Positions 1-8,915 of a stretch of DNA of 64,000 nt are shown here, piece by piece (within the stretch, counting starts at the first letter, position 1; each line of letters opens with the position of its first letter). This stretch comes from Bacteroidales bacterium. Lineage in GTDB: Bacteria; Bacteroidota; Bacteroidia; Bacteroidales; Muribaculaceae. The notes beneath the pieces are model-generated. The model was not told the origin of the DNA. It saw only the letters and a list, made by a program, of their open reading frames with translations, and did no database searches. Where the stretch lies: the NCBI GenBank assembly GCA_014800795.1, contig JAAVFL010000040.1, positions 1 through 64,000 of the forward strand. Reading direction: 5' to 3'. Both the position numbers and the translations under genes were made by a program.

Positions 1-41
1 TCAGCGCCTTGTTGTTTTGTAACCGCTTTGTGATTACATTG

Positions 42-72
42 CAAAGGTACGCACTATTTTCGAATCTGCAAA
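42..72 (-). promoter_or_regulatory. Bacteroidetes-type promoter reading out of the window
   Basis: On the minus strand a TTTG (-33 element) is followed after exactly 19 bases by TACCTTTG, which matches the Bacteroidetes sigma consensus TAnnTTTG. Transcription would start near position 36 and leave the window to the left, so the gene it serves is not visible. Several TGTTACA-like heptamers lie just upstream of it. Confidence 0.7.
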
Positions 73-89
73 TTATTTTGCAACTTTTT

Positions 90-281
90 TGTAACAAAAT
101 TGTAAATTTTTCCGAATAAACTTGTAACACGCAGGTATTCAACAATATACAAAATGTTAATTTTTTCATAGTTGTTACATATGCTGTAGTTGTGTTACCG
201 AATGTTACGTCTGAAGGCTGTTGAAGGGTGTGTTTTTTCGAATATTATAGATGTGTTACAGAAATTGTGTCGATTGTAACA
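90..281. promoter_or_regulatory. Cluster of TGTTACA-like heptamers (possible operator array)
   Basis: TGTTACA or its complement TGTAACA occurs at 90-96, 123-129, 173-179, 254-260 and 275-281, with near-copies TGTTACC at 193-199 and TGTTACG at 203-209. Two copies share the extension ATATGC. The stretch is AT-rich and non-coding and sits directly upstream of the promoter at 42-72, the usual place for activator or repressor sites. That these are protein-binding sites is inference. AT-richness alone makes some copies likely by chance. Confidence 0.4.
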
Positions 282-342
282 TATGCGTTTTATTCAATGG
301 ATTTGGACTATAAGAGCGGGAGGCTGAGCGATGTAATAGCGG

Positions 343-368
343 AAAGGACGCATTGTAGTGCGTCCTTT
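343..368. terminator. Bidirectional hairpin terminator
   Basis: AAAGGACGCA and TGCGTCCTTT form a perfect 10-bp stem with a 6-base loop. On the plus strand it ends in a short T-run, and on the minus strand it lies about 40 bases beyond the terminase stop codon. It probably ends the terminase transcript and separates it from the regulatory region to the left. Confidence 0.7.
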
Positions 369-408
369 TATTGATTATCAATTGTTTAATGTGAATTGTC
401 GCTACATC

Positions 409-2370
409 TCAGTGGCGATAGAAGGCGAGGAGATCGTCGTAGGGGTCATCCTCGTCGGGTGAAAGGCGTGTTTCCGGAAACTGCTCGCGGATAGCGTGAA
501 GTGCGATTGCGCGGGTCATAAGTATGTCATCGTGGTATCCACGGCGTGCGCCGTAGCTGCCGTTCTCCATCTGTTCGTAGACCGACAGCTCATGGCATGC
601 CTCCATATCATGCTCCTCATATGTACCATCGCGCACGGCTCCTATTAGCTCGGTTATTATCATCTGTTTGGTGGCGCGGTTGGTGTGGAATCCCGGTCGG
701 GGGCGCCCGTTGCCGTCCGGACTCATGCGCATATACAGGTTACTGTAGTGTTCACACAGTTCGTGGAGTATATATTGTCCCTGATCGGCGGCTTCAGTTT
801 CAAGGGTATTGCTTTCGAACACGAGCATGGCGCTGTTGTAGTAGCGGGCTATGGCTGCGGCTTTCCATGTGAGTAGGTCGTGGTCAATGTGGCCGCGCCA
901 TTGCGCCACTACGCGCGGACACCTTTCCACCGTCAGAACCGCTATCACACTCCAGTCGGCGCTGACGCTGCGTCCGCCCACATCCACTGCCGCAACATAG
1001 CGGCATCCCGCCGCAGGTTTCTCCCACAGGGTGAGCCTCCCGGTGGTGTCCGGAGCGAAACGCACGTTGCGCAGCGCTCTCGCTCCGGTGGGAGCCTCTC
1101 CGGTCACCTCCCCGCGCCAGCGCGGGTCGCAGCAGCCGCGGCTCATTCTGTCAACAGCTTCGGTGGAGAATACGTTGGTGCCCGTATTGGCGAAAGCTTC
1201 GTGGGGTGTCGACGGATATTCGGCCATCATAGCCTGATGATCGGCATATTCGCGCCTTTTCGCGTGATACCAGTTGATACTTTCGAGTGTCGCCCCCTGT
1301 TCCCACAGCTGCCGTTCGTAGGCATCCATGCTATGCCACAGTTTTGATACATCCTTCACCGGACGGCTATACATCTCTATCTCGTGCCAAGGCACGAACA
1401 CCGCCATCTTGTCGCTCTGTCCCTGCTCGCTGCGCTTCCACTCCGAGTGGAAGAAGTTGCCCATACCGTTGGCTGTCGATTCGTAGACAATAAGTGTATC
1501 AGGCTCGGTAGCGATAGCTCCGCAGATGGCCCTCACGAAGTCGACAGGGGTGCTTTTGGGTGTATCTTTCCAGAAAGCTACCTCCGAGAGGTGGGCCATG
1601 GCATAGTCGGCACCGCGTATCGAATCCTGACGTTCCGACGACCCTATCGTCACCCGACACTCCCTCCCCGCTATCTCCTTTATCAGATCCTGACCCTCGA
1701 AGCGGTTCAGTTTCGGCGCCGTGTCCCCCTCCCACAGCTCCACAGGATAGTTGGCGAGCATGGTGCTGTACATGCCGCGGATGGTTGCCGACGCCCGCGC
1801 TACGTGGGCGCAGATCAGCGAATGCCAGTGGCGCATGCGCGTACACTGTATCCACGCCATATACATCTGCACCAATGTGCTGCCACCCCACTGACGTGCC
1901 TTCAGCATTATCATGCGTATCGGCTCCATGTCCAGCCGTTTATCTTCCATCATGGAAAGTACGCGCCGTTGCGGGCGGTTCAGACGGAACGGTACCAGTT
2001 TCGACGAACGCTTGTCTTTGATCCTTACGCAGGTCGCTGCCCAGAACTCGAAATCGTGTCGGCACCGCAGACGCACCCACTCCTCACGGCTTTTCACCCC
2101 TTTGTACTCCTCCGAACCATACATCTCCGCCGGAATGTATTCGTAGCGTCCCAGTGTCAACTCCTGATGCCGTACCCTTCTACGGCGCCTGCGCCTGTCC
2201 CGATCTCCATATCCGAAACCGCCCGCCCCCGTCAGCGGATCGTACGCTTTTTCCTCTTTTCCGGCCCGCTCGTTGCGGCGCCTGTTCTCCTTCTCGATCT
2301 CTGCGATGAAATCTATCGCACCCCCGTTCCCCATCGTCGGGCATACACATGCTGTTCCCTTCTCCTCCAT
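409..2370 (-). CDS. Phage-type terminase large subunit, solitary
   Basis: The predicted protein of 653 residues resembles terminase large subunits (ATP-driven DNA packaging motor plus nuclease). Visible motifs are a Walker A-like KARQWGGST (about 157-165), a Walker B-like stretch ending SEVAFW (about 262-267), YESTANG (about 296-302) and an RNase H-like nuclease set: AAVDVGG (Asp about 463), VFESN (Glu about 519) and HDDILMTRA (Asp about 614). An arginine run lies near residues 59-66. No portal, capsid or integrase gene is nearby; the gene lies just beyond ftsZ, in the same direction. A GTG at 2400 would lengthen it, but a -7 box TAATTTTG at 2382-2389 lies between that codon and the ATG at 2370. 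ATG at 2334 is another option. It may be a prophage remnant or a domesticated gene. Confidence 0.8.
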   Translation of the reverse strand: MEEKGTACVCPTMGNGGAIDFIAEIEKENRRRNERAGKEEKAYDPLTGAGGFGYGDRDRRRRRRRVRHQELTLGRYEYIPAEMYGSEEYKGVKSREEWVRLRCRHDFEFWAATCVRIKDKRSSKLVPFRLNRPQRRVLSMMEDKRLDMEPIRMIMLKARQWGGSTLVQMYMAWIQCTRMRHWHSLICAHVARASATIRGMYSTMLANYPVELWEGDTAPKLNRFEGQDLIKEIAGRECRVTIGSSERQDSIRGADYAMAHLSEVAFWKDTPKSTPVDFVRAICGAIATEPDTLIVYESTANGMGNFFHSEWKRSEQGQSDKMAVFVPWHEIEMYSRPVKDVSKLWHSMDAYERQLWEQGATLESINWYHAKRREYADHQAMMAEYPSTPHEAFANTGTNVFSTEAVDRMSRGCCDPRWRGEVTGEAPTGARALRNVRFAPDTTGRLTLWEKPAAGCRYVAAVDVGGRSVSADWSVIAVLTVERCPRVVAQWRGHIDHDLLTWKAAAIARYYNSAMLVFESNTLETEAADQGQYILHELCEHYSNLYMRMSPDGNGRPRPGFHTNRATKQMIITELIGAVRDGTYEEHDMEACHELSVYEQMENGSYGARRGYHDDILMTRAIALHAIREQFPETRLSPDEDDPYDDLLAFYRH

Positions 2371-2381
2371 CTTTTTTGCCG

Positions 2382-2389
2382 CAAAATTA
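2382..2389 (-). promoter_or_regulatory. Possible -7 element for the terminase gene
   Basis: TAATTTTG matches TAnnTTTG on the minus strand, about 12 bases before the ATG at 2370. No good -33 TTG is seen at 19-21 bases. If real, the leader would be only a few bases for the ATG at 2370, or about 40 bases for the ATG at 2334. Confidence 0.35.
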
Positions 2390-2434
2390 CGGTGCAGCAC
2401 CTCGTTTCCCTCACCCTATTTCGCGCAAAACAGC

Positions 2435-2471
2435 GCTCCCGCCACCATCGTCATAGACCGGTAGCGGGAGC
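2435..2471 (-). terminator. Likely terminator after ftsZ
   Basis: GCTCCCGC and GCGGGAGC form an 8-bp GC-rich stem with a 21-base loop. On the minus strand it is followed by GCTGTTTT. It lies about 30 bases beyond the ftsZ stop codon, so the dcw transcript may end here before the terminase gene. Confidence 0.5.
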
Positions 2472-2501
2472 ATCATAATAGTTAATGACCCTATGCTTGG
2501 C

Positions 2502-3914
2502 TCACTCCATCGTGAAGTCGATCGAGTTGCGGTTGGGTGCCGGCGGTGTCGGCGGCTGATTCTGGGGTTTGTCGCCACCTGCCGATGCAGGAGTGTGTGC
2601 GCCCATCGGATCCTGCTGTAACTGGCGGGGAGCCGGAGTGCGCGGTGTGCGGTTGCGCACCTCGTCGGCTACACGTTTCTCGCGGTTGTATGCCGGAGAG
2701 GTCTCGAAAGTCTCTATCACGGCGTTGTCATCGAACTGATCGGGACGAAGCACTATATATCGCTGTGCGGCGCGGAGACGTTCCTGCTCTTTCACGCGGC
2801 TTGAACCATAGTTGGCTTCGATGGCGCTGATGGTCGATGCGGGAGCTTTCTCAGCAGCGGGTTTGCGGCTCGGAAATCCTGCCAGACCTCCGCCTGTTGG
2901 TGCTGTCTCCTTTTCTCCTTTGATCGACAGGGGAAAACCGGCGGCAAGAATCGTCATCTTCACCTTGTTGCCCAGAGTATCGTCGAAGCTGATACCATGG
3001 ATCACATCCACATCCTTGTCGATTGTCGATATGAAGGCGTCGAGTTCGCGTGCCTCGCCCATCTTGAACGCCTCCTCGGCGTTGCGCGAGTAGCAGAGAT
3101 TGAAAAGCAGTCGCTTCGAGCGCGATATATCCTTGTTTTTAAGCAGCGGGGAGTTCAATGCATCGTCGATGGCCTTGCTTACACGGCCTTTACCTTCACC
3201 GTAGCCGGTAGAGATGATAGCCGCACCGCTGTCGCGGAGGGTTGTGTCTACGTCGTTGAAGTCAAGGTTTATATGACCTTCGGCAGTGATAAGTTCCGAA
3301 ATAGACCGGGCGGCGTTCGTCAGGGTGTCGTCGGCCTTTCCGAAAGCGTTCATCAGATCCAGGTCCTGATATATCTCGGTGAGTTGTTCGTTGTTCACCA
3401 CCAGCAGGGCATCCACGAATTTGCTCATCTCCTCGGCACCGTCGAGCGCTTTCAGAATCTTTTTCTGACCCTCGAATAGGAAGGGGATGGTGATGATGCC
3501 GATGGTGAGCAGCCCGCGTTCCTGCGCAATGCGTGCCACTACGGGAGCCGCGCCTGTGCCTGTGCCGCCACCCATGCCGGCGGTGATGAATACCATTTTT
3601 GTCTCATCGTCGAACAGGTGGGCTATATCCTCGGCGCTCTCTTCCGCGGCCTGACGGGCTACTTCAGGTTTGTTGCCTGCTCCCAGGCCGCGCGTTGTTT
3701 CCGGTCCGATAAGCAGTTTGTTGGGCACAATAGAGTTTTTCAGGGCCTGACGGTCAGTGTTGCACACTACGAACGACACCTTCTGCACACCCTGCTGATA
3801 CATGTGGTTGACAGCGTTATCGCCGCCACCGCCCACACCTATTATCTTGATTATCACATCGCCCGGTTCGTCTTCCACGAATGCGGCGGTCTGGTCTATA
3901 TCTTCTATGCTCAT
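2502..3914 (-). CDS. ftsZ: Cell division protein FtsZ
   Basis: This is the tubulin-like GTPase that polymerises into the cytokinetic Z-ring. The GTP-binding signature GGGTGTG is at residues 115-121, and the T7 catalytic loop (NLDFNDVDTTL) is at 216-226 with the expected acidic residues. The globular core ends near residue 330. A linker of about 130 residues, rich in Ala, Pro and charged residues, leads to the last residues NRNSIDFTME, the probable docking tail. At 470 residues it is longer than the E. coli protein because of this linker. It is the last gene of the dcw cluster, 30 bases after ftsA. The usual Bacteroidetes downstream neighbour (a GatB/YqeY-domain gene) is not present. Confidence 0.98.
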   Translation of the reverse strand: MSIEDIDQTAAFVEDEPGDVIIKIIGVGGGGDNAVNHMYQQGVQKVSFVVCNTDRQALKNSIVPNKLLIGPETTRGLGAGNKPEVARQAAEESAEDIAHLFDDETKMVFITAGMGGGTGTGAAPVVARIAQERGLLTIGIITIPFLFEGQKKILKALDGAEEMSKFVDALLVVNNEQLTEIYQDLDLMNAFGKADDTLTNAARSISELITAEGHINLDFNDVDTTLRDSGAAIISTGYGEGKGRVSKAIDDALNSPLLKNKDISRSKRLLFNLCYSRNAEEAFKMGEARELDAFISTIDKDVDVIHGISFDDTLGNKVKMTILAAGFPLSIKGEKETAPTGGGLAGFPSRKPAAEKAPASTISAIEANYGSSRVKEQERLRAAQRYIVLRPDQFDDNAVIETFETSPAYNREKRVADEVRNRTPRTPAPRQLQQDPMGAHTPASAGGDKPQNQPPTPPAPNRNSIDFTME

Positions 3915-3944
3915 AGCTCTTTAACGTTAGGGGAGCGGTTATTG

Positions 3945-5441
3945 TTATTCTTCGTCAGCGTTTTCTTTTTCGTTCCAGATAAAGGAAATGCGTTCCTGAA
4001 GGCGGTCCATCCACGAGCGCCCTGATTTCGACGGATCTTTCGGAGATGATGGCTTTTTAGGTTTGCGGGGTTTACGGTCGTCGTAATCCTCATCATCGTC
4101 GTCGCCATACAGCTTTCCGATACGCGACACCTCCTTATCCTTTCCGTTGCCGGAGCCGCTGCCATAGGTTTTCTCATATCCCGATACCTGTTCGTCGGGT
4201 TCTTCCTCCTTTTCCTGCGATTCGGTTTCGGGCATTTCGGTACAGACCTCTTCGCTGGGGTGTTTGGAGGCATCAAGCAGAATTGAGATCACATCTACAG
4301 CGTCGGTGCCGTGGATCGATCCGTCGGATATGCGGACCGAAGTGTTCGGACTTCCCTGACGCACGGTCAGATTGCTCGCCAGAGCCAGCAACTCGTTGAA
4401 GCCGCGCAGACGGGCTCCACCGCCAACCATCACGATGCCCTTGCCAAGATCGCGCTCGCGAACCCCGGCATATTCCATCTGAGCCAGAATGTTGGCGATG
4501 ATCTCATCGGCGCGGGCATGCACGTAGTTGTTGATTTCTGTATAGTCAACGCCGTCGATTCCCGACGATTTGCGCATCGTCCCTTCATTTGGAAGGGCGT
4601 TGCCGCTCACACGCTTTATCTCTTCGGCGCGTTCTTCCGTATAGTTTAGCGTCGTGAGGTCGATGGTGATGTTGCGCGACCCGATGGGAAGGGTCGCCTG
4701 ATATATGGCGGCCCCGTTCTTGAATATTGCCACCGACGTTGTCTCCGCTCCGAAGTCAACCAGCATACATCCTACCCTGCGCTCCTCGTCGGTCAGCACC
4801 ATATCGGCCTCGGCGAGAGTGCGGTTCACATAACCGACGATATTGAATTTCGCACGCTCATGAACCACCCGGCGGAGCATACGCTTGATTTTCGGATCAC
4901 AGCTTATCACGGTCATGCGCGCGGAGATCTTGTCGCCGTAAGTGCCTACGGGATTGGTCTGAGCCTTGTCGTCGACAGTGAAACGCACCGGAACCACATC
5001 CACAACATCACGGTCCTGATCGATCGTGGCAGCCGCTTTCTGCATCAGCTCGGCTATGATGGGACGGGTGATTTCGGTCTCCGCAGGAAGAGTAAGATCC
5101 ACATCCACCTTACGGCTCAAAACCGAACGTCCGCCTATACTTACGTAAGCACCCGTGATGATTCGGGGAGCAACGCGCTTGTACCCCTCCAGACGATCTG
5201 CCACACGCTGGAGCGCTTCGCTGACATCGGTGTTCTCGATACTGCCGTAGCGAACCTTGTCAATCAGTTTCTCCTCCTCGGTAGCCACCACATCGACAAC
5301 TCCAGAGCGGTCAACGATGCCGACGGCGCCCCTTATCTTGGAGCTGCCTATCTCAAAGGCTACGATGTAGCGTTTCTTGTCATCTGAGCGTTTCTTATCT
5401 TCCATATATGCGTTGGGTTCTGTATTCCGGTTTGGTTTCAT
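3945..5441 (-). CDS. ftsA: Cell division protein FtsA
   Basis: FtsA is the actin-like ATPase that tethers FtsZ to the membrane. Actin-fold motifs are visible: FEIGSSKIRG near residues 29-38, VDFGAETTS in the middle and VMVGGGARLRG in the second half. After about residue 390 there is a long acidic and basic extension with GDDDDEDYDD and a Lys/Pro-rich segment. It ends in an amphipathic helix around WMDRLQERISFIW, the likely membrane-targeting sequence. The first ATG lies 19 bases after ftsQ. An ATG at 5405 gives a protein 12 residues shorter. The order ftsQ-ftsA-ftsZ is canonical. Confidence 0.96.
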   Translation of the reverse strand: MKPNRNTEPNAYMEDKKRSDDKKRYIVAFEIGSSKIRGAVGIVDRSGVVDVVATEEEKLIDKVRYGSIENTDVSEALQRVADRLEGYKRVAPRIITGAYVSIGGRSVLSRKVDVDLTLPAETEITRPIIAELMQKAAATIDQDRDVVDVVPVRFTVDDKAQTNPVGTYGDKISARMTVISCDPKIKRMLRRVVHERAKFNIVGYVNRTLAEADMVLTDEERRVGCMLVDFGAETTSVAIFKNGAAIYQATLPIGSRNITIDLTTLNYTEERAEEIKRVSGNALPNEGTMRKSSGIDGVDYTEINNYVHARADEIIANILAQMEYAGVRERDLGKGIVMVGGGARLRGFNELLALASNLTVRQGSPNTSVRISDGSIHGTDAVDVISILLDASKHPSEEVCTEMPETESQEKEEEPDEQVSGYEKTYGSGSGNGKDKEVSRIGKLYGDDDDEDYDDRKPRKPKKPSSPKDPSKSGRSWMDRLQERISFIWNEKENADEE

Positions 5442-5460
5442 GGATTAAGTTTGTCAACGG

Positions 5461-6336
5461 TTATCTATTTTTCATGGACCCCGCGATGCTCGCTGTATCC
5501 GAACCTGTGGCTGTGAGCATCGAGTTCACATCCTCCTCGTAGATCTCGTCGTCGGCCTGATCGAAACGGATGAGCGGTTCGGGTATCGTTTTCTGGCGGC
5601 GTGTGGCAACTACCTGCCCGCGCCATTTTACCGATATGGTATCATAGTAGTTCCACCCCTTCACAGGCATCACTTTATGATACATCAGCATCACGCGCTT
5701 CAGTTTGTCGTCGATATCGTCGGGATCGCCGAGGTTTATCACATGACCGCGGATCATCGGCACCAGCAGCACATCTCTGCTACCCGGTTCTACAGCCACA
5801 TGCGACACTATGGCGTTCCACGCCGAATCGCGGGCTATGCGGTTGATGAGCGGAAGGAGCGATACGGGCGTACGCACCGAATCGAACGTTCCGGTGACTA
5901 TAGGTACATCAAGCCTGAAACGGGCATTGGCCGTCAGCCGCTTCCCCTGGCGGTTGATGTAGTACGACATACCGCGCTGATCGAATATGCGGGCTACAGG
6001 CTGCATCGGGGTTACCGTAAGCCGCAGGCGCCGGTCAGCCAGCCGCTCTACGTTGGCATGCTCTATATTGTCGATACCTTCGAGGCTCTCCTCGATGCGT
6101 TGGGTGTCGATGGTATGCAGAGGTATGTCGGTGCTGTCGAGCTTCCATTCGGACAGCAGAGCCTTAACCTCTGCCGGGGTCACGAAATCGCGCGACGTAG
6201 GGCTGTGAAGAACATGCACGTCGATCCCCGCGCATACCTCGCTTGCCGACATCCTGCCGGCCCACACGAGCGCCCACGCCAGATACCCTATCAGTATCAG
6301 CGATAACACACATCTTATGACAGCTGTTTTCGACAC
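5461..6336 (-). CDS. ftsQ: Cell division protein FtsQ
   Basis: This bitopic divisome protein of 291 residues has one N-terminal membrane helix (about residues 8-28) followed by a periplasmic part with a POTRA-type region (about 40-115) and a beta-rich domain. Sequence conservation is weak, as is usual for FtsQ/DivIB, so the call rests on topology, length and its place between murC and ftsA. It links the cytoplasmic ring to FtsL and septal wall synthesis. The C-terminal 40 residues are acidic and probably disordered. It starts 17 bases after murC and is part of the dcw transcript. Confidence 0.9.
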   Translation of the reverse strand: MSKTAVIRCVLSLILIGYLAWALVWAGRMSASEVCAGIDVHVLHSPTSRDFVTPAEVKALLSEWKLDSTDIPLHTIDTQRIEESLEGIDNIEHANVERLADRRLRLTVTPMQPVARIFDQRGMSYYINRQGKRLTANARFRLDVPIVTGTFDSVRTPVSLLPLINRIARDSAWNAIVSHVAVEPGSRDVLLVPMIRGHVINLGDPDDIDDKLKRVMLMYHKVMPVKGWNYYDTISVKWRGQVVATRRQKTIPEPLIRFDQADDEIYEEDVNSMLTATGSDTASIAGSMKNR

Positions 6337-6353
6337 GTTTTCTTTACTAATTG

Positions 6354-7733
6354 CTAATTGTCAATTATTGATTGACTTAGTTTTTCGGTCAGGAGAACTA
6401 TGTCTCCGGCTCCCGCGGTCAAAAGTATCTCAAAGTTACAGTTTTTTGCTGTATCTATCAAATCCTCACGCCGTTCAAGCAATTTTTTTTCTGTTGTAAC
6501 AAGATTGTACACCATTTCTGAGCTTACACCGGCTATCGGTTCCTCCCGTGCAGGGTAGATCGGCAGCAGTATCACCTCGTCGGCGAGCGACAGCGCCCCG
6601 GCGAATTCGCGGTAGAAATCGCGCGTGCGCGAATAGAGATGCGGCTGGAAAGCCACCGTAAGTCTCCGTCCGGGGTAAAGTTTCTTTACCGACAATATGG
6701 CCGCTCTGAGTTCGTCGGGGTGGTGGGCGTAATCGTCAATTATCGCCCGCCCGTTCTCACCCGGTTCCTTCAGATAAAATTCAAACCTCCGCTTAGGCCC
6801 CATGAAGGTGGCGATCGCGTCGCGCGCTTTGTCGGGCTCCATCTCTCCCGTATACCAGCACGCCGCAAGGGCTGCCACTGCATTTTCGATGTTTATCTCA
6901 ACCGGGACACCGAGACTGATATTGTCGATCCGTCCGCCGGGATAAACGAAATCGAACCGTATCTCGCCGTTGCCCTGGCGTATGTTTTCGGCGTGAAAAT
7001 CGCCCTCTGTCATCGAATAGTGGTACACCTTCACCCCTGGCTGCGGCCGTGGCTTGAGCTTCAGACCGGTATGCAGTATCAGCGCTCCGTCGGGGCGCAC
7101 CAGTTCCGTAAATCGTGCGAAGCCTTCGAGATATCCCTCTTCATCGCCGTAAATGTCGAGATGGTCGGGATCGGTGGCGGTGATCACCGCAACATAGGGG
7201 GTGAGGTGGTGGAATGAACGGTCGAATTCGTCGGCCTCCACTACCGAATAATCGCTCGCAGGGTCGAGCAGATAGTTGGAGTTGTAGTTGCGGAGTACAC
7301 CTCCCAGAAAGGCATTGCACCCTGCCTTGCAGTTGTGCATTATATGTGCCGCCATCGAGGAGGTTGTCGTTTTTCCGTGGGTGCCGGCGAAGCAGAGTGC
7401 CTTGCTGTCGCGGGTGATCTCGCCCAGCAGTGCCGCACGCTTCACTATGTTGAACCCGTTGGCACGGAAGTAGCCCAGCACACGGTTGTCGGACGGTATG
7501 GCCGGTGTGTACACCACGAGTGTATTCTCCGCGTCGCGGAATTCTATGGGGACGGCTTTCTCCGGGTCATCTTCGAAACATATTATCACCCCCTCTTTTT
7601 CAAGGGCATCGGTGAGCTCGGAGGGGGTGCGGTCATAGCCTGCCACAGCTTGCCCCTTCGCCAGATAGTAGCGTTCGAGAGCCGCCATGCCTATTCCTCC
7701 TGCACCTACGAAATATATCTGTTTTGTTTCCAT
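6354..7733 (-). CDS. murC: UDP-N-acetylmuramate--L-alanine ligase MurC
   Basis: MurC adds L-alanine to UDP-MurNAc, the first amino-acid step of peptidoglycan precursor synthesis in the cytoplasm. The N-terminal nucleotide-binding glycine motif (GAGGIGMAAL, about residues 10-19) and the ATP loop GTHGKTT (117-123) are clear. The central DDYAHHP and C-terminal Mur ligase domain follow. The length of 459 residues is normal. It lies 14 bases after murG and 17 before ftsQ, so it is co-transcribed with both. Confidence 0.97.
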   Translation of the reverse strand: METKQIYFVGAGGIGMAALERYYLAKGQAVAGYDRTPSELTDALEKEGVIICFEDDPEKAVPIEFRDAENTLVVYTPAIPSDNRVLGYFRANGFNIVKRAALLGEITRDSKALCFAGTHGKTTTSSMAAHIMHNCKAGCNAFLGGVLRNYNSNYLLDPASDYSVVEADEFDRSFHHLTPYVAVITATDPDHLDIYGDEEGYLEGFARFTELVRPDGALILHTGLKLKPRPQPGVKVYHYSMTEGDFHAENIRQGNGEIRFDFVYPGGRIDNISLGVPVEINIENAVAALAACWYTGEMEPDKARDAIATFMGPKRRFEFYLKEPGENGRAIIDDYAHHPDELRAAILSVKKLYPGRRLTVAFQPHLYSRTRDFYREFAGALSLADEVILLPIYPAREEPIAGVSSEMVYNLVTTEKKLLERREDLIDTAKNCNFEILLTAGAGDIVLLTEKLSQSIIDN

Positions 7734-7747
7734 CGTTCCTGCCCCGG

Positions 7748-8839
7748 TTATTTAATTATGTTGATAAGTTCGTCGACAATGCGCTCGTCGGAGTTTTCAA
7801 GCGCCATCTTACGCACGTTGGCCGACAGAGTGTCGCGACGCTTTTTGTCGCGTAGCAGCTCGGTGACGGCTCCTCCGAGTTCTGACCGGCAATCCTTGTC
7901 GAGAATCATCACGGCGGCATCACACTTGGCGAGGGCTTCGGCGTTCTTGCGCTGATGATCTTCGGCTACATTGGGCGACGGCACCAGTATCGCGGGCGCT
8001 CCTACGAGCTGAAGCTCGCTGATGGTGCTTGCTCCGGCGCGGCTCACTATTACATCGGCTGCCCGGTAGGCCAGATCCATGCGGCTGACGAACGGCATCG
8101 CTTTCAGATTCGGATTGTTGATGCGGCTGGCTGCCTCCTCACATTCGGCTGCATAGAATTTTCCGGTCTGCCACAGGATGGAGGCTCCCGCTTCCAGAAG
8201 CCGGGGCGCGGCTTCCTGTATCGATTCATTGATCGTGCGGGCGCCGAGACTGCCACCTACCACTACCACCAGCGGACGGTTGGGGTTGAAGCCGAGTTCG
8301 CGCTTGGCATCCTCGCGGCTCACTGTGCTGCTTACGATATCTTTTCTCACCGGATTACCGGTTTTTACTATCCTGTCGGCCGGGAAGAAACGCTCCATAC
8401 CGTCGTATGCCACACAGATGCGTTTAGCCTTGTCGGCAAGAAGCTTGTTGGTAACCCCGGCATAGGAGTTCTGTTCCTGAATGAGGGTGGGAATTCCGTT
8501 TTTCTGAGCGGCTTTCAGCATAGGCCCCGAGGCATAACCGCCCACACCTACTGCCACATCGGGCTTGAAGGTGCGTAGAATGCGGCGCGCACGCCTCATG
8601 CTGCGGTACAATCGTGCAAGCACGGAGAAGTTGCGCCACAGACGCTTGCGGTCGAATCCCGTTACCGGCAGCCCTTCTATATTGTAACCGGCTGCGGGAA
8701 CACGCTCCATCTCCATACGCCCTTCGGCACCCACAAAAAGTATCTCCGCGTCGGGATATCTGCGACGCACGGCGTTGGCGATGGCTAATGCGGGAAAGAT
8801 GTGTCCGCCTGTCCCGCCTCCTGATATCAGTACTTTCAT
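7748..8839 (-). CDS. murG: Lipid II synthase MurG (GlcNAc transferase)
   Basis: MurG transfers GlcNAc to lipid I at the inner face of the cytoplasmic membrane to make lipid II. The N-terminal loop GGGTGGH (residues 7-13) is diagnostic, and the C-terminal half carries the GT28 UDP-sugar site with SRAGASTISEL. The length of 363 residues is normal. It is encoded between ftsW and murC, as in other Bacteroidetes dcw clusters. A gap of 76 bases separates it from ftsW, wider than most gaps here. Confidence 0.97.
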   Translation of the reverse strand: MKVLISGGGTGGHIFPALAIANAVRRRYPDAEILFVGAEGRMEMERVPAAGYNIEGLPVTGFDRKRLWRNFSVLARLYRSMRRARRILRTFKPDVAVGVGGYASGPMLKAAQKNGIPTLIQEQNSYAGVTNKLLADKAKRICVAYDGMERFFPADRIVKTGNPVRKDIVSSTVSREDAKRELGFNPNRPLVVVVGGSLGARTINESIQEAAPRLLEAGASILWQTGKFYAAECEEAASRINNPNLKAMPFVSRMDLAYRAADVIVSRAGASTISELQLVGAPAILVPSPNVAEDHQRKNAEALAKCDAAVMILDKDCRSELGGAVTELLRDKKRRDTLSANVRKMALENSDERIVDELINIIK

Positions 8840-8915
8840 TCTTCAGTAAGTTTCTGTTTCTTTAATGGCGCTATATTCAGTGCGCGCTGCATGTACCATC
8901 CGGTAGAGAGAGGTT

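Noticed and set aside
1384..2478. Long plus-strand open frame of 364 codons opposite the terminase gene
   Set aside because: It is rich in His, Arg, Cys and Pro, as expected of an antisense frame in GC-rich coding DNA, has no domain, and the minus-strand terminase motifs are convincing.
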